From: an uncultured Collinsella sp.
Lineage (GTDB): Bacteria; Actinomycetota; Coriobacteriia; Coriobacteriales; Coriobacteriaceae
NCBI GenBank assembly: GCA_902491915.1
Contig: CABUJL010000027.1
Location: 1-18,844, forward strand
Direction of reading: 5' to 3'
Length of the DNA: 18,844 nucleotides
The position numbers and the translations under genes were made by a program. The first letter of the stretch is position 1, and the number at the start of each line of letters is the position of its first letter. Of the stretch, positions 1-7,424 are shown piece by piece. The notes beneath the pieces were generated by a model. That model saw only the letters and a program-made list of their open reading frames with translations. It ran no database searches and was not told the DNA's origin.

Positions 1-540
<540 letters not shown>

Positions 541-576
541 GGTGCTCGGCTCCTTATGACTCGAAATGGTAAAGCG

Positions 577-1410
577 TTAGCGGATGATGGTCGCGCCGGT
601 CTTGTGCGAAACGTAGACAGCGGCCTTGTTGATCGCGACGTTGATGAGGATGTAGATGACCGCGATAACCAGGTAGACCGACACGAGGGCGTCGTAGTTG
701 GTAATGAGCACACGGGCATTTTGCATAAGGTCGGGGTAGCTCACCACATAGGCGACGGTGGTGTCTTTGACTACGACCACAAGCTGTGAAATCAAGGACG
801 GAATGATAAACCGAATAGCCTGCGGCAACACGATTTTAAAGGTGATTTTGGCCTTGGAGAGACCGAGCGCCTGGGCGGCCTCGACCTGGCCGCGCGGCAC
901 GGCATTGACGCCGGCGCGGAAAATCTCGGCCAGCACGCCGGCTGCAGCGAGCGCGACGGGAAGCGTGAGCATCCAAAACGACGGCAGCGAGATCTTGTAC
1001 TGGGGCAGCACCAAAAAGAAGAAGTAGATAAACAGCAGGCTCGGCACACCGCGGAAGAAATCGGTGAGCACACGGCAAACCAGCTGGAGCGGCTTAATGT
1101 CGCTGGTGCGGCCGAGCATAAGGGCTAGGCCCAGCACCAGCGCGATGGCGCCAGCGGTGAGTGCGACTTTAACGGTGCCCTCAAAGCCGGCAAGCAAGAA
1201 CTTCCAGGTGGTGAGGTGCGTAAAGAAATACCAATAGTGGACCGAAAGCTGGCCGGTCACATAAAAGCGCTGCAGTACCAGGGCGACGAGCACGGCGACG
1301 GCAACGAGCGAGATAGCGGTGCCGATGCGAATCTTGGCGCGCATCTTGGGGCCGGGAGCCTCGTAGAGCGCATCGCGCATGGTAAGTGCAGGGGAGGAAT
1401 GCTTGCTCAT
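577..1410 (-). CDS. Amino-acid ABC transporter permease (GluD/HisM-like)
   Basis: This is a 277-aa inner-membrane permease of the His/Glu/Gln/Arg/opine family. After a polar N-terminus of about 28 residues come a hydrophobic helix (about 31-46) and several further membrane segments. The cytoplasmic EAA loop that contacts the ATPase is at about 177-198 (EAAQALGLSKAKI, ending in IVLPQA). The N-terminal extra helix plus EAA position resemble the GluD-type partner of a heterodimeric permease pair. Its ATG overlaps the stop of the upstream permease by 4 bp (ATGA, 1407-1410), which indicates translational coupling. No defect is visible. Confidence 0.93.
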   Translation of the reverse strand: MSKHSSPALTMRDALYEAPGPKMRAKIRIGTAISLVAVAVLVALVLQRFYVTGQLSVHYWYFFTHLTTWKFLLAGFEGTVKVALTAGAIALVLGLALMLGRTSDIKPLQLVCRVLTDFFRGVPSLLFIYFFFLVLPQYKISLPSFWMLTLPVALAAAGVLAEIFRAGVNAVPRGQVEAAQALGLSKAKITFKIVLPQAIRFIIPSLISQLVVVVKDTTVAYVVSYPDLMQNARVLITNYDALVSVYLVIAVIYILINVAINKAAVYVSHKTGATIIR

Positions 1411-2066
1411 CGGAGGATCCTCACCTTCTTATCGATGTAGTTGCCAATGTGGCTCACCACAAAGGCCGTGCCCAGGTAGCCGAGTGCCGAGATAAAGAAC
1501 GCGACGACGCCGCCGAGCGAGCGCGTGTTGATGTAGCTCACCACGCCGGTGAGCTCCTGCGGTTTAAGCGGCACCTGGCTACCGAGCGCGGTGGTGAGCA
1601 TGACGGCGATAAAGAGGTTGGCCATGGGCAGCACGCTTGAGCGCAGTGCCTGCGGAATCACGATCTTGGCGAGGATACGGCTGAAGCTCATGCCGAGCGA
1701 ACGGGCGGCTTCCACCTGGCCGATGCCGACGGTGTTGATGCCGCTCATAAAGTTCTCGGAACCAAAGGCCGAGCCCAAAAGGACCGTGGCGACGATAACG
1801 CAGGTGCGGTAGGGCAGGACGACCTTGAGCGGCGGAAGCGCATAGACGACGATGATAAGCAGCGCGATGCCGGGGATGTTGCGGAAGACCTGGACATACA
1901 GGTCGCCAAAGACGCGCAGCGGCTTGAGCGGCGACACACGCATCACGGTGACGGCGACGGCCAGCACCATGGCGATGGCAAACGACTCAAGCGTCATGCC
2001 CCAGGTTGCTAGCAGCGCGTCGATATAGTTCTGGCCATAGAGCGACCAGAGCTCAGAGAGACTCAT
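1407..2066 (-). CDS. Amino-acid ABC transporter permease (GluC/HisQ-like)
   Basis: This 219-aa membrane protein is the first permease of the heterodimer. It has a membrane segment at about 23-42, a conserved VFRNIPGIALL stretch near 60-70 that is typical of GluC/GlnP-type permeases, and the EAA loop at about 119-140 (EAARSLGMSFSRI, ending in IVIPQA). The start ATG at 2064-2066 follows an excellent AGGAGG ribosome binding site. It overlaps the next permease gene by 4 bp. A stem-loop lies between it and the upstream binding-protein gene, so expression relative to that gene may be reduced. Substrate cannot be inferred beyond polar amino acids. Confidence 0.93.
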   Translation of the reverse strand: MSLSELWSLYGQNYIDALLATWGMTLESFAIAMVLAVAVTVMRVSPLKPLRVFGDLYVQVFRNIPGIALLIIVVYALPPLKVVLPYRTCVIVATVLLGSAFGSENFMSGINTVGIGQVEAARSLGMSFSRILAKIVIPQALRSSVLPMANLFIAVMLTTALGSQVPLKPQELTGVVSYINTRSLGGVVAFFISALGYLGTAFVVSHIGNYIDKKVRILR

Positions 2067-2090
2067 GCGGACCTCCTGCCGATAAGGAAA

Positions 2091-2116
2091 GGGGCTCCCG
2101 TGTGTACGGAAGCCCC
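2091..2116 (-). promoter_or_regulatory. Intercistronic stem-loop between binding-protein and permease genes
   Basis: Arms GGGGCTCCCGT (2091-2101) and ACGGAAGCCCC (2106-2116) enclose a 4-nt loop. In the minus-strand transcript all 11 positions pair, one of them as G-U; in the plus strand the same position is an A-C type mismatch, so the structure fits the operon's own RNA. Only a short U/C run follows, so it is not a clean intrinsic terminator. The usual role of such structures after a binding-protein gene is to stabilise the upstream mRNA or to attenuate transcription into the permeases; which one applies here is inference. Confidence 0.7.
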
Positions 2117-2204
2117 GACAACTCAGTGAGGAAACAGTTTACCGCAATAAAGCGCATCATGCGTTTCCATATGGTTTCGTTGCGGCCGTTACCAGGCTCG
2201 CTGC

Positions 2205-3200
2205 CTAGGCGCCGATCTCGGGCAGCTCGGGAACATTGGTGTCGCCCGTACGGTCGCCGATGCAGATCTGCCACAGCTCGGTCCAGGTACCGTCGTCCTC
2301 GATCTTCTTAAGGAAGTCGTTGACAAAGGCGACGCCGTCGGAATCGAGCGGCAGGCCGATGCCGTAGGGCTCCTTGCTGCCGAAGGGCTTGCCGGCGATC
2401 TTGTACTTACCGGGCTCGCGGACTAGGGCGCTCTGCTGCATGTTGTTATCGATGACGTAGGCGTCAACGCGGCCCTGCTGGAGTGCCTGGCGGGCCTCCT
2501 CGTCGGTCTTGAACTCCTGCTGGCTGGCCTTGGGGGCGAACTCCTCCAGGATGGCGGGGCCGTTGGAGCCGGACTGGACGGCGACGTTCTTGTCGGCCAG
2601 GTCGTCGACGCTCTTGATGTCGTCGTTATCGGCGAGCACCAGGATGGCCTGCTGCGTGTAGTAGTAGGGGCCGGCGAAGGAGACGAGCTTCTTGCGCTCG
2701 TCAGTGATGGTGTAGGTGGCAAAGACGGCATCGACCTGGCCGTTCTGCAGGACGGACTCGCGCGTGTCCGAGGTCACCTGGGTGATCTCGACCTTGTTCT
2801 CGCCCAGGATGTAGTTGGACAGAAGCTGCGCGATGCCGGCATCGAAGCCGCGGGTCTGACCGTCCTTCTCGTTGAGGAGGGAGAAGAGCGTGGAGGTCTG
2901 AACGCCACCGATCTTAAAGACGCCGGCGTCCTTGACGGCCGTCGCCCAGGTGCTGGCGGCGATGGCGTCGTCATCGGCCTTGGGGCCGTTGTCGACGAGC
3001 TTGTCGAATGCCTTAGCGTCGAGCGTGGTGGAAGCTTCGGTATCCTCGGAGCTCTTGGAAGAGCCGGCGGCGGAACCCTTGTCGGCCTCGGCGCTGGTGT
3101 CAGAGCAGCCGGCAAGACCAAGGCCGGCGACGGTTGCGAAGGTGGCGGCAACGAAGCCGCGGCGGTCGAGAACGACCTGCTGGGAGAGGTTCTTGCTCAT
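2205..3200 (-). CDS. Amino-acid ABC transporter substrate-binding lipoprotein, Tat-type signal
   Basis: This 331-aa extracellular binding protein feeds the permease pair downstream. The N-terminus carries twin arginines (R13-R14 in DRRGFVAA), a hydrophobic stretch, and a lipobox LAGC with the lipidated Cys at residue 32, followed by a Ser/Glu/Lys-rich linker to about residue 55. The mature part has the family 3 (GlnH/GluB-like) features: a FDAGIAQLL segment, TYTITDERKK followed by FAGPYYYT, and the hinge region DLADKNVAVQSGSNG. The ATG at 3198-3200 is preceded by AGAAAGGTG. It is the promoter-proximal gene of the operon and is separated from the permeases by 138 bp containing a stem-loop. Folded export by Tat with lipid anchoring is inferred from the signal. 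Confidence 0.93.
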   Translation of the reverse strand: MSKNLSQQVVLDRRGFVAATFATVAGLGLAGCSDTSAEADKGSAAGSSKSSEDTEASTTLDAKAFDKLVDNGPKADDDAIAASTWATAVKDAGVFKIGGVQTSTLFSLLNEKDGQTRGFDAGIAQLLSNYILGENKVEITQVTSDTRESVLQNGQVDAVFATYTITDERKKLVSFAGPYYYTQQAILVLADNDDIKSVDDLADKNVAVQSGSNGPAILEEFAPKASQQEFKTDEEARQALQQGRVDAYVIDNNMQQSALVREPGKYKIAGKPFGSKEPYGIGLPLDSDGVAFVNDFLKKIEDDGTWTELWQICIGDRTGDTNVPELPEIGA

Positions 3201-3243
3201 GGTAGAACACCTTTCTCAATAAAATCCCTAGCGGTTGAGTAGA

Positions 3244-3273
3244 GTTATACCCTATCGCGCTCAAAGGGGTCAA
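3244..3273 (-). promoter_or_regulatory. Promoter of the amino-acid ABC transporter operon
   Basis: On the minus strand TTGACC (-35, 3268-3273) and TATAAC (-10, 3244-3249) are separated by 18 bp. Both boxes are close to the sigma-A/70 consensus. Transcription would start near 3237, giving a leader of about 37 nt that includes the ribosome binding site of the binding-protein gene. Confidence 0.7.
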
Positions 3274-3383
3274 CACGAAATAACTCAGAAACATACTTAC
3301 CTTATGGGTAATTCTACCTACCAAAAAGGGACAGGTACCTTTGTGGTGGTTCTGGCCGATGCAGCGGCATGCCTTACTGTTTT

Positions 3384-3601
3384 GTCTCGATCTGTAACAT
3401 CTTCAGCCGTTTTTGCCGAGTAACTGTTACAGATTGAGATTTTCTATTCAGGGGAATTCGAATGTCTCGATCTGTAACATCTGGACGGACAAAAGGTCTC
3501 TATCTGTTACAGATTGAGACAAAGGTCTGGGACTACGACGTCTCGTCTCGATCTGTAACAGTTAGACGGGAATTCGGGCCCTAGATGTTACAGATTGAGA
3601 T
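3384..3601. repeat. Array of six alternating 17-bp inverted repeats with 40-bp period
   Basis: Copies on the plus strand are at 3384-3400, 3464-3480 and 3545-3561 (GTCTCGATCTGTAACA plus T or G). Reverse copies are at 3424-3440, 3504-3520 and 3585-3601 (for example CTGTTACAGATTGAGAT). Start-to-start distances are 40, 40, 40, 41 and 40 bp. The spacers of 23-24 bp differ, although GGGAATTCG occurs in two and AAAGGTCT in two. All forward copies read TCTCGATC and all reverse copies, read on their own strand, TCTCAATC. The fourth copy lies in a 25-bp near-palindrome (3496-3520, GTCTCnATCTGTnACAGATn, then GAGAC). The surrounding non-coding stretch 3274-3657 holds no credible gene; a small hairpin AAAGG/CCTTT at 3325-3342 is the only other structure before the terminator. 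Confidence 0.9.
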
Positions 3602-3618
3602 AATCGCGTCGCGAAAAT

Positions 3619-3657
3619 AAAAACCTCCGCAGGGGTGCTTCCCTTGCGGAGGTTTTT
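3619..3657 (-). terminator. Bidirectional intrinsic terminator after the DXS-family gene
   Basis: Arms 3619-3635 (AAAAACCTCCGCAGGGG) and 3641-3657 (CCCTTGCGGAGGTTTTT) pair over 17 bp with one G-U, around the 5-nt loop TGCTT. On the minus strand the stem starts directly at the stop codon of the upstream gene (3658-3660) and is followed by TTTTTATTTT. On the plus strand it ends in seven T residues, so it should also stop any transcript crossing the repeat array. Confidence 0.9.
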
Positions 3658-5439
3658 TTACTCGTTGAGTAGCCTTACGGCTTCAGCGGCCATGTTCTCG
3701 ACCGTCATGCCGTTTTGCGCGAGCAGCTCGTTGGGGTCATAGCGGTCGGGAAAGCCCTTGGCGATGCCGAAGGTGCGCGTGCGCAACGGCGTGCATGCCA
3801 GATAGCATGCCACACGCTCGCCCCAGCCGCCGTCCAAGATGCCGTCCTCGAGGGTGACGACAACGCGATGCTCGGCGGCAAGGCTGTCGAGGAACTCGCG
3901 GTCGAGCTCGGTTGCAAAGCGCGGGTTGACGAGCGTGGCCTCGATGCCGTACTCGGCGGTCAGACGGTTTGCCACGCGCTCGCCCAGCTCAAAGAAATCG
4001 CCGAGCGCGAGCACTGCTACGTCGCGACCCTGGCGCACCACGTTGTAGCGAACGGCGCTGTAGTCGGTGTCTTCGGCAGGCGCAAGGTCGGGACGGCTCA
4101 CCAGGCCAATACCAGGCACACGAATCGCCACGGGATGCTCGCGGTGGTCGAGCGACCAGCTCAGCATGGACAGATATTCCTCCATGCAGGCCGGCGCCAA
4201 GTAGTGCATGTTGGGAAGACCGCCCAGCATGGAAATATCAAAGAACGAAAGGTGCGTCTCGGACGTGGTGCCAAAGATCGACGCACCAAACACCAAAATG
4301 GTTGCCGGGGCGTCGTTGAGGCACAGATCGTGCCACAGCTCGTCGTAGGCGCGCTGCAAAAACGTGCCGTACACACCAAAGACTGGCTTGGCGCCCGAGC
4401 GCGCAAGCGCGGTGGCAAAGGTCACGGCGTGCTCCTCGGCAATGCCCACATCGACGAACTGTTTGCCGGCGGCAGCGCGAAGCTCGGGTGTAAAGCCCAT
4501 GATGTAGGGTGTGGCGGCCGTGATGCCCACGACCTGCGGATCGCGCTCGATGGCGGCGCTGAGCGCCTCGCCCGTAATGTCGGCATAGGTGCGCGGCGCA
4601 GGCTCGCTCGGATGGCCCGGGCAAAGCTTGCGCCCAGTCGCCATGTCAAACGGACCCACGTGGTGCCAGCGTTCGGGGTCGCTCTGGGCCGGCTCAAAGC
4701 CCTTGCCCTTGGCGGTGGAGACGTGCAGCACGATGGGATGATCGATATTGCGCAGTTCCTGCAGCGTGTCGACCAGGGCCAACACGTCGTTGCCGGCGTC
4801 CAAATAACGGTAGTCGAGTCCCATCGCGCGGAAAACGTTGCGCTCACAGGTGCCGTTGCTGGTGCGCAGCTCGGCCAGATTGCGATAGAGGCCACCGTGG
4901 TTCTCGGCGATGGACTGGTCGTTATCGTTGACGATAATGATCAGGTTGCCGTCGAGTTCGGCGGCATTGTTGAAACCCTCAAACGCCAAGCCGCCCGAAA
5001 GCGAGCCGTCGCCAATGATGGTGATGACGTTGTAGCTGTCGCCCGCCAGATCGCGGGCGTGTGCCAAGCCGCAGCCCAGGCTCACCGATGTGGAGGTGTG
5101 GCCCATGGCGAACAGGTCGTGCTCGGACTCGTCGGGATTGGCAAAGCCAGAAGCCTCGCCAAAACGTTCCGGATCGATATAGGTATACGCGCGCCCGGTC
5201 AGCGCCTTGTGGGCGTAGGTCTGGTGCGAAACGTCAAAGACAATCTTGTCGATAGGGGAGTTAAACACGCGATGAAGCGCAACCGTAAGCTCAACGACGC
5301 CCAGGTTGGGGGCAACGTGTCCGCCGACAGCGGCGGAGCTTTCGAGGATGGCGTGGCGAATCTCGCCGCAGAGCAGCGGAAGCTCGGCGCGGTCGAGAGC
5401 CTTGACGTCCTCGGGCGTTGTCGTTTGCGTAAGCAGCAT
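3658..5439 (-). CDS. 1-deoxy-D-xylulose-5-phosphate synthase family protein (divergent, DXS-like)
   Basis: This 593-aa thiamine-diphosphate enzyme has the DXS fold order: N-terminal cofactor domain, pyrimidine-binding domain, C-terminal transketolase-like domain. Retained residues include H41 and H72 (E. coli H49 and H80), GDGS at 143-146 with NDN at 171-173, Y357, E335 in IAEEHAVTF (E370) and H396 (H431). From E335 to residue 443 the alignment to E. coli DXS, recalled from memory, needs no gap. Yet R420, D427 and R478 correspond to G385, T392 and G443. The DRAG and GADGQTH motifs are absent, and the linker before residue 210 is about 40 residues shorter than in E. coli. True DXS uses pyruvate and glyceraldehyde 3-phosphate; the lost residues bind the acceptor phosphate, so another acceptor is likely. 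The ATG at 5437-5439 follows GGAGT at 11 nt; an in-frame stop lies just upstream. Monocistronic, ending in a strong terminator. Confidence 0.88.
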   Translation of the reverse strand: MLLTQTTTPEDVKALDRAELPLLCGEIRHAILESSAAVGGHVAPNLGVVELTVALHRVFNSPIDKIVFDVSHQTYAHKALTGRAYTYIDPERFGEASGFANPDESEHDLFAMGHTSTSVSLGCGLAHARDLAGDSYNVITIIGDGSLSGGLAFEGFNNAAELDGNLIIIVNDNDQSIAENHGGLYRNLAELRTSNGTCERNVFRAMGLDYRYLDAGNDVLALVDTLQELRNIDHPIVLHVSTAKGKGFEPAQSDPERWHHVGPFDMATGRKLCPGHPSEPAPRTYADITGEALSAAIERDPQVVGITAATPYIMGFTPELRAAAGKQFVDVGIAEEHAVTFATALARSGAKPVFGVYGTFLQRAYDELWHDLCLNDAPATILVFGASIFGTTSETHLSFFDISMLGGLPNMHYLAPACMEEYLSMLSWSLDHREHPVAIRVPGIGLVSRPDLAPAEDTDYSAVRYNVVRQGRDVAVLALGDFFELGERVANRLTAEYGIEATLVNPRFATELDREFLDSLAAEHRVVVTLEDGILDGGWGERVACYLACTPLRTRTFGIAKGFPDRYDPNELLAQNGMTVENMAAEAVRLLNE

Positions 5440-5566
5440 CGTTGTGGGTTACTCCATGCGAATCGAGCGCCGGCGCTCCCTCGGCCGACACAATTGCACA
5501 AGACAGTCTCGCACATTTTGGCGTTTGATATGTGACGGCGGCGCGGTAATTCGACAACTGGTGGGG

Positions 5567-5578
5567 CAAAACGTTTTG
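5567..5578. promoter_or_regulatory. 12-bp perfect palindrome in the divergent intergenic region (possible operator)
   Basis: CAAAACGTTTTG is perfectly symmetric around a central CG, the layout usual for LacI/GalR-family operators. It sits between the DXS-like gene (minus) and the HD-domain gene (plus), 128 bp and 89 bp from their starts. No LacI-family gene is in the window, and I could not place convincing -35/-10 boxes beside it, so its role is only a suggestion. Confidence 0.3.
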
Positions 5579-5666
5579 TCCGATGCCATACTGATAGATT
5601 CGATGATGATTTTTTCAATACGTGCAGGCCGTGGCTTGCCGCCGTGAGCCGCTGGAAGGAGGCAGC

Positions 5667-6203
5667 ATGTCCGATGCCGTTCGTGCCGAGAAAATCGCGC
5701 ACGAGGTCGACGATGCCGCCCGCCAGCTCGCCCAGGCGGGCCGCTTGGACCTGACGCGCGAGTTTATCCAGCATGGCGACGTGACGGTCTATGCACATGT
5801 GACCTCGGTGGCACGGGCAAGTCTGTCCTTTGCCGAGCACTTGGGCCGTGCTGGCATTTCGATCGACCGTGCCTCGCTGCTGCGCGGAGCCTTGCTGCAC
5901 GACTACTTTCTCTATGACTGGCACGATCCCGACCCAAGCCATCGGCTGCATGGCTTTCGCCACCCGTTTTTTGCCCTGGCACGTGCGGAGGAAGATTATG
6001 AGCTGACGCCGCGCGAACGGAATATTATCGTGCGGCATATGTTTCCGCTGGTGCCGGTGCCGCCGACGTGTCGTGAGGCGTGGATTGTGTGCCTAGCGGA
6101 TAAATGGTGTGCTCTGCGTGAGACGGTCGCCGGTCGTCTGCGGCGCAAGGACGAGACAGACGATAGCGTGAGTAAAGCATCGAGCGAAAAGAGGAGAGGG
6201 TAG
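5667..6203 (+). CDS. HD-domain metal-dependent phosphohydrolase family protein
   Basis: The 178-aa protein has the residue pattern of HD-superfamily hydrolases: H44 (VYAHVTSVAR), the H78-D79 pair (RGALLHDYFLYDW), H99, H124 and D145 (CLADKWCALRE). These would hold one or two divalent metals; the substrate is unknown (nucleotides and phospho-compounds are typical of the family). ATG at 5667 is chosen because AAGGAGG (5656-5662) precedes it; an upstream in-frame start lacks such a site. The last about 20 residues are charged and look disordered. Its stop is 3 bp before the next gene, so the two are surely cotranscribed. Confidence 0.85.
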   Translation: MSDAVRAEKIAHEVDDAARQLAQAGRLDLTREFIQHGDVTVYAHVTSVARASLSFAEHLGRAGISIDRASLLRGALLHDYFLYDWHDPDPSHRLHGFRHPFFALARAEEDYELTPRERNIIVRHMFPLVPVPPTCREAWIVCLADKWCALRETVAGRLRRKDETDDSVSKASSEKRRG

Positions 6204-6206
6204 ACG

Positions 6207-7226
6207 GTGGGGACCGCGATTGATATGGCGTTTGGCGGCGCGACGCTTGCCGCCTGTCCGCTCTCGGCGCTGGTGCTCTCGTTTGCCTTTTACGGTTTTT
6301 GCGGTTGGGCATGGGAATCGACGGTCTGCGCCATGCTCAACCACGGACGCTTTGCCAACAGTGGCTTTTTGCTGGGGCCGTGCTGCCCCATCTATGGCGC
6401 GGGCGGCATTGCCTGCTGGCTGCTGTTGCGTGGGATTCCGGATGCCTCGAGCCAGTTTGTCGCTGCAGCGCTCGTATGCAGCGTGATTGAGTACAGCGTA
6501 GGCGTGCTGTTGGAAAAAACAACGGGCGCTCGCTTTTGGGATTACTCGCACCTGCCTTTTAACTTGCACGGACGCATCTGTCTGTACTGGGCCTGCGCGT
6601 TTGGCTTGGGTGCGTTGTGTATTTGCCGTTTAGTGGAGCCGGCATTGCTGAGGCTGCTTGGCCATCTGCCGGTGCTGATTGTGCGGCTGTCGGCCTTTAT
6701 CGTCGCGGTCGCGATGATGGTCGACGCGGTGTGCTCGTTGGCGAGCTGGCGGCGTCTGTCCGATCAGCTGGAGCGCGTGCGCGCCGACCTTGCCGATCGC
6801 ATCAACGAATCGCTTGCCGATGCCTCGGACTCAATGCTCGAGCGCATTCCCGAATCGACGATTGACTCGGTGACACAGACGCACATCCGTAGCCGTGCCG
6901 TTAACGCGTGGCTGGCCGAGCTGGGTGACGCCGCGCTCGATGCCCTGCGCGAGAAGGCTTCAATGCCGACGTTTATCGCGGATGGTGCTCGCGGCCTGGC
7001 ACTTGCTGCCCGCTGCGTGGCCGATGCCGCGCCGAGCATGCCGCGTCCGTCGCTCAGTCGTCGCCTTGCCGGCAAGCGCATAAGCCGTCCGGTGCCGAGC
7101 GTGTCACTCAGCCGCCGCGACCTGCGCTTCTTCAATGCCTTCCCGCGCTTGCGTATCAACCGCTACGAGGGCGTCATCCGAGCTACCGACCTTCGTGACC
7201 GAGCCCGCGAGCTGTTCCGCCACTAG
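6207..7226 (+). CDS. Membrane protein with CmpB-type putative ABC transporter permease domain
   Basis: This 339-aa protein begins with the CmpB/DUF1113-like module: FYGFCGWAWESTVCAM followed by NSGFLLGPCCPIYG, IEYSVGVLLEKTTGARFWDY, and a short HGRICLYWACAFG segment. About five membrane helices span residues 15-180. The C-terminal 150 residues are soluble, first helical and acidic (LERVRADLADRINES), then basic and Ser/Arg-rich. GTG at 6207 is selected because AGGAGAGGG (6190-6200) lies at ideal distance; an ATG at 6225 is a weaker option. The family is found in many Firmicutes and Actinomycetota, and transport by it has, as far as I know, not been demonstrated. It is translationally close to the HD-domain gene. 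Confidence 0.8.
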   Translation: MGTAIDMAFGGATLAACPLSALVLSFAFYGFCGWAWESTVCAMLNHGRFANSGFLLGPCCPIYGAGGIACWLLLRGIPDASSQFVAAALVCSVIEYSVGVLLEKTTGARFWDYSHLPFNLHGRICLYWACAFGLGALCICRLVEPALLRLLGHLPVLIVRLSAFIVAVAMMVDAVCSLASWRRLSDQLERVRADLADRINESLADASDSMLERIPESTIDSVTQTHIRSRAVNAWLAELGDAALDALREKASMPTFIADGARGLALAARCVADAAPSMPRPSLSRRLAGKRISRPVPSVSLSRRDLRFFNAFPRLRINRYEGVIRATDLRDRARELFRH

Positions 7227-7424
7227 CCGGGACGGGCGCGCTCACGGCTTCCTTGCTCGCGTATTTCCCGTTCGTTTCGCGTCCGTTGCCGCGCCGTTTC
7301 CAAGATTGCGGCACCGTTTCCATTCGACAACGCAGTGTTTAACAACGCCGTATCTGGTCTACACCAGTTGCCCCTCGGCCGCATTATGGGCGCCGACAAC
7401 GTTCATGCGATCAAGGGGGAGCGA

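Noticed and set aside
3384..3601. CRISPR array interpretation of the regular repeats
   Set aside because: Units alternate in orientation, are only 17 bp with 23-bp spacers, and no cas gene is in the window.
3715..5535. A 606-codon plus-strand open frame opposite the DXS-like gene
   Set aside because: Composition is that of an antisense shadow, and the minus-strand protein has a full set of family motifs.
5199..6038. A 279-codon minus-strand frame between the DXS-like and HD-domain genes
   Set aside because: It overlaps both well-supported genes and its sequence has no recognisable domain.
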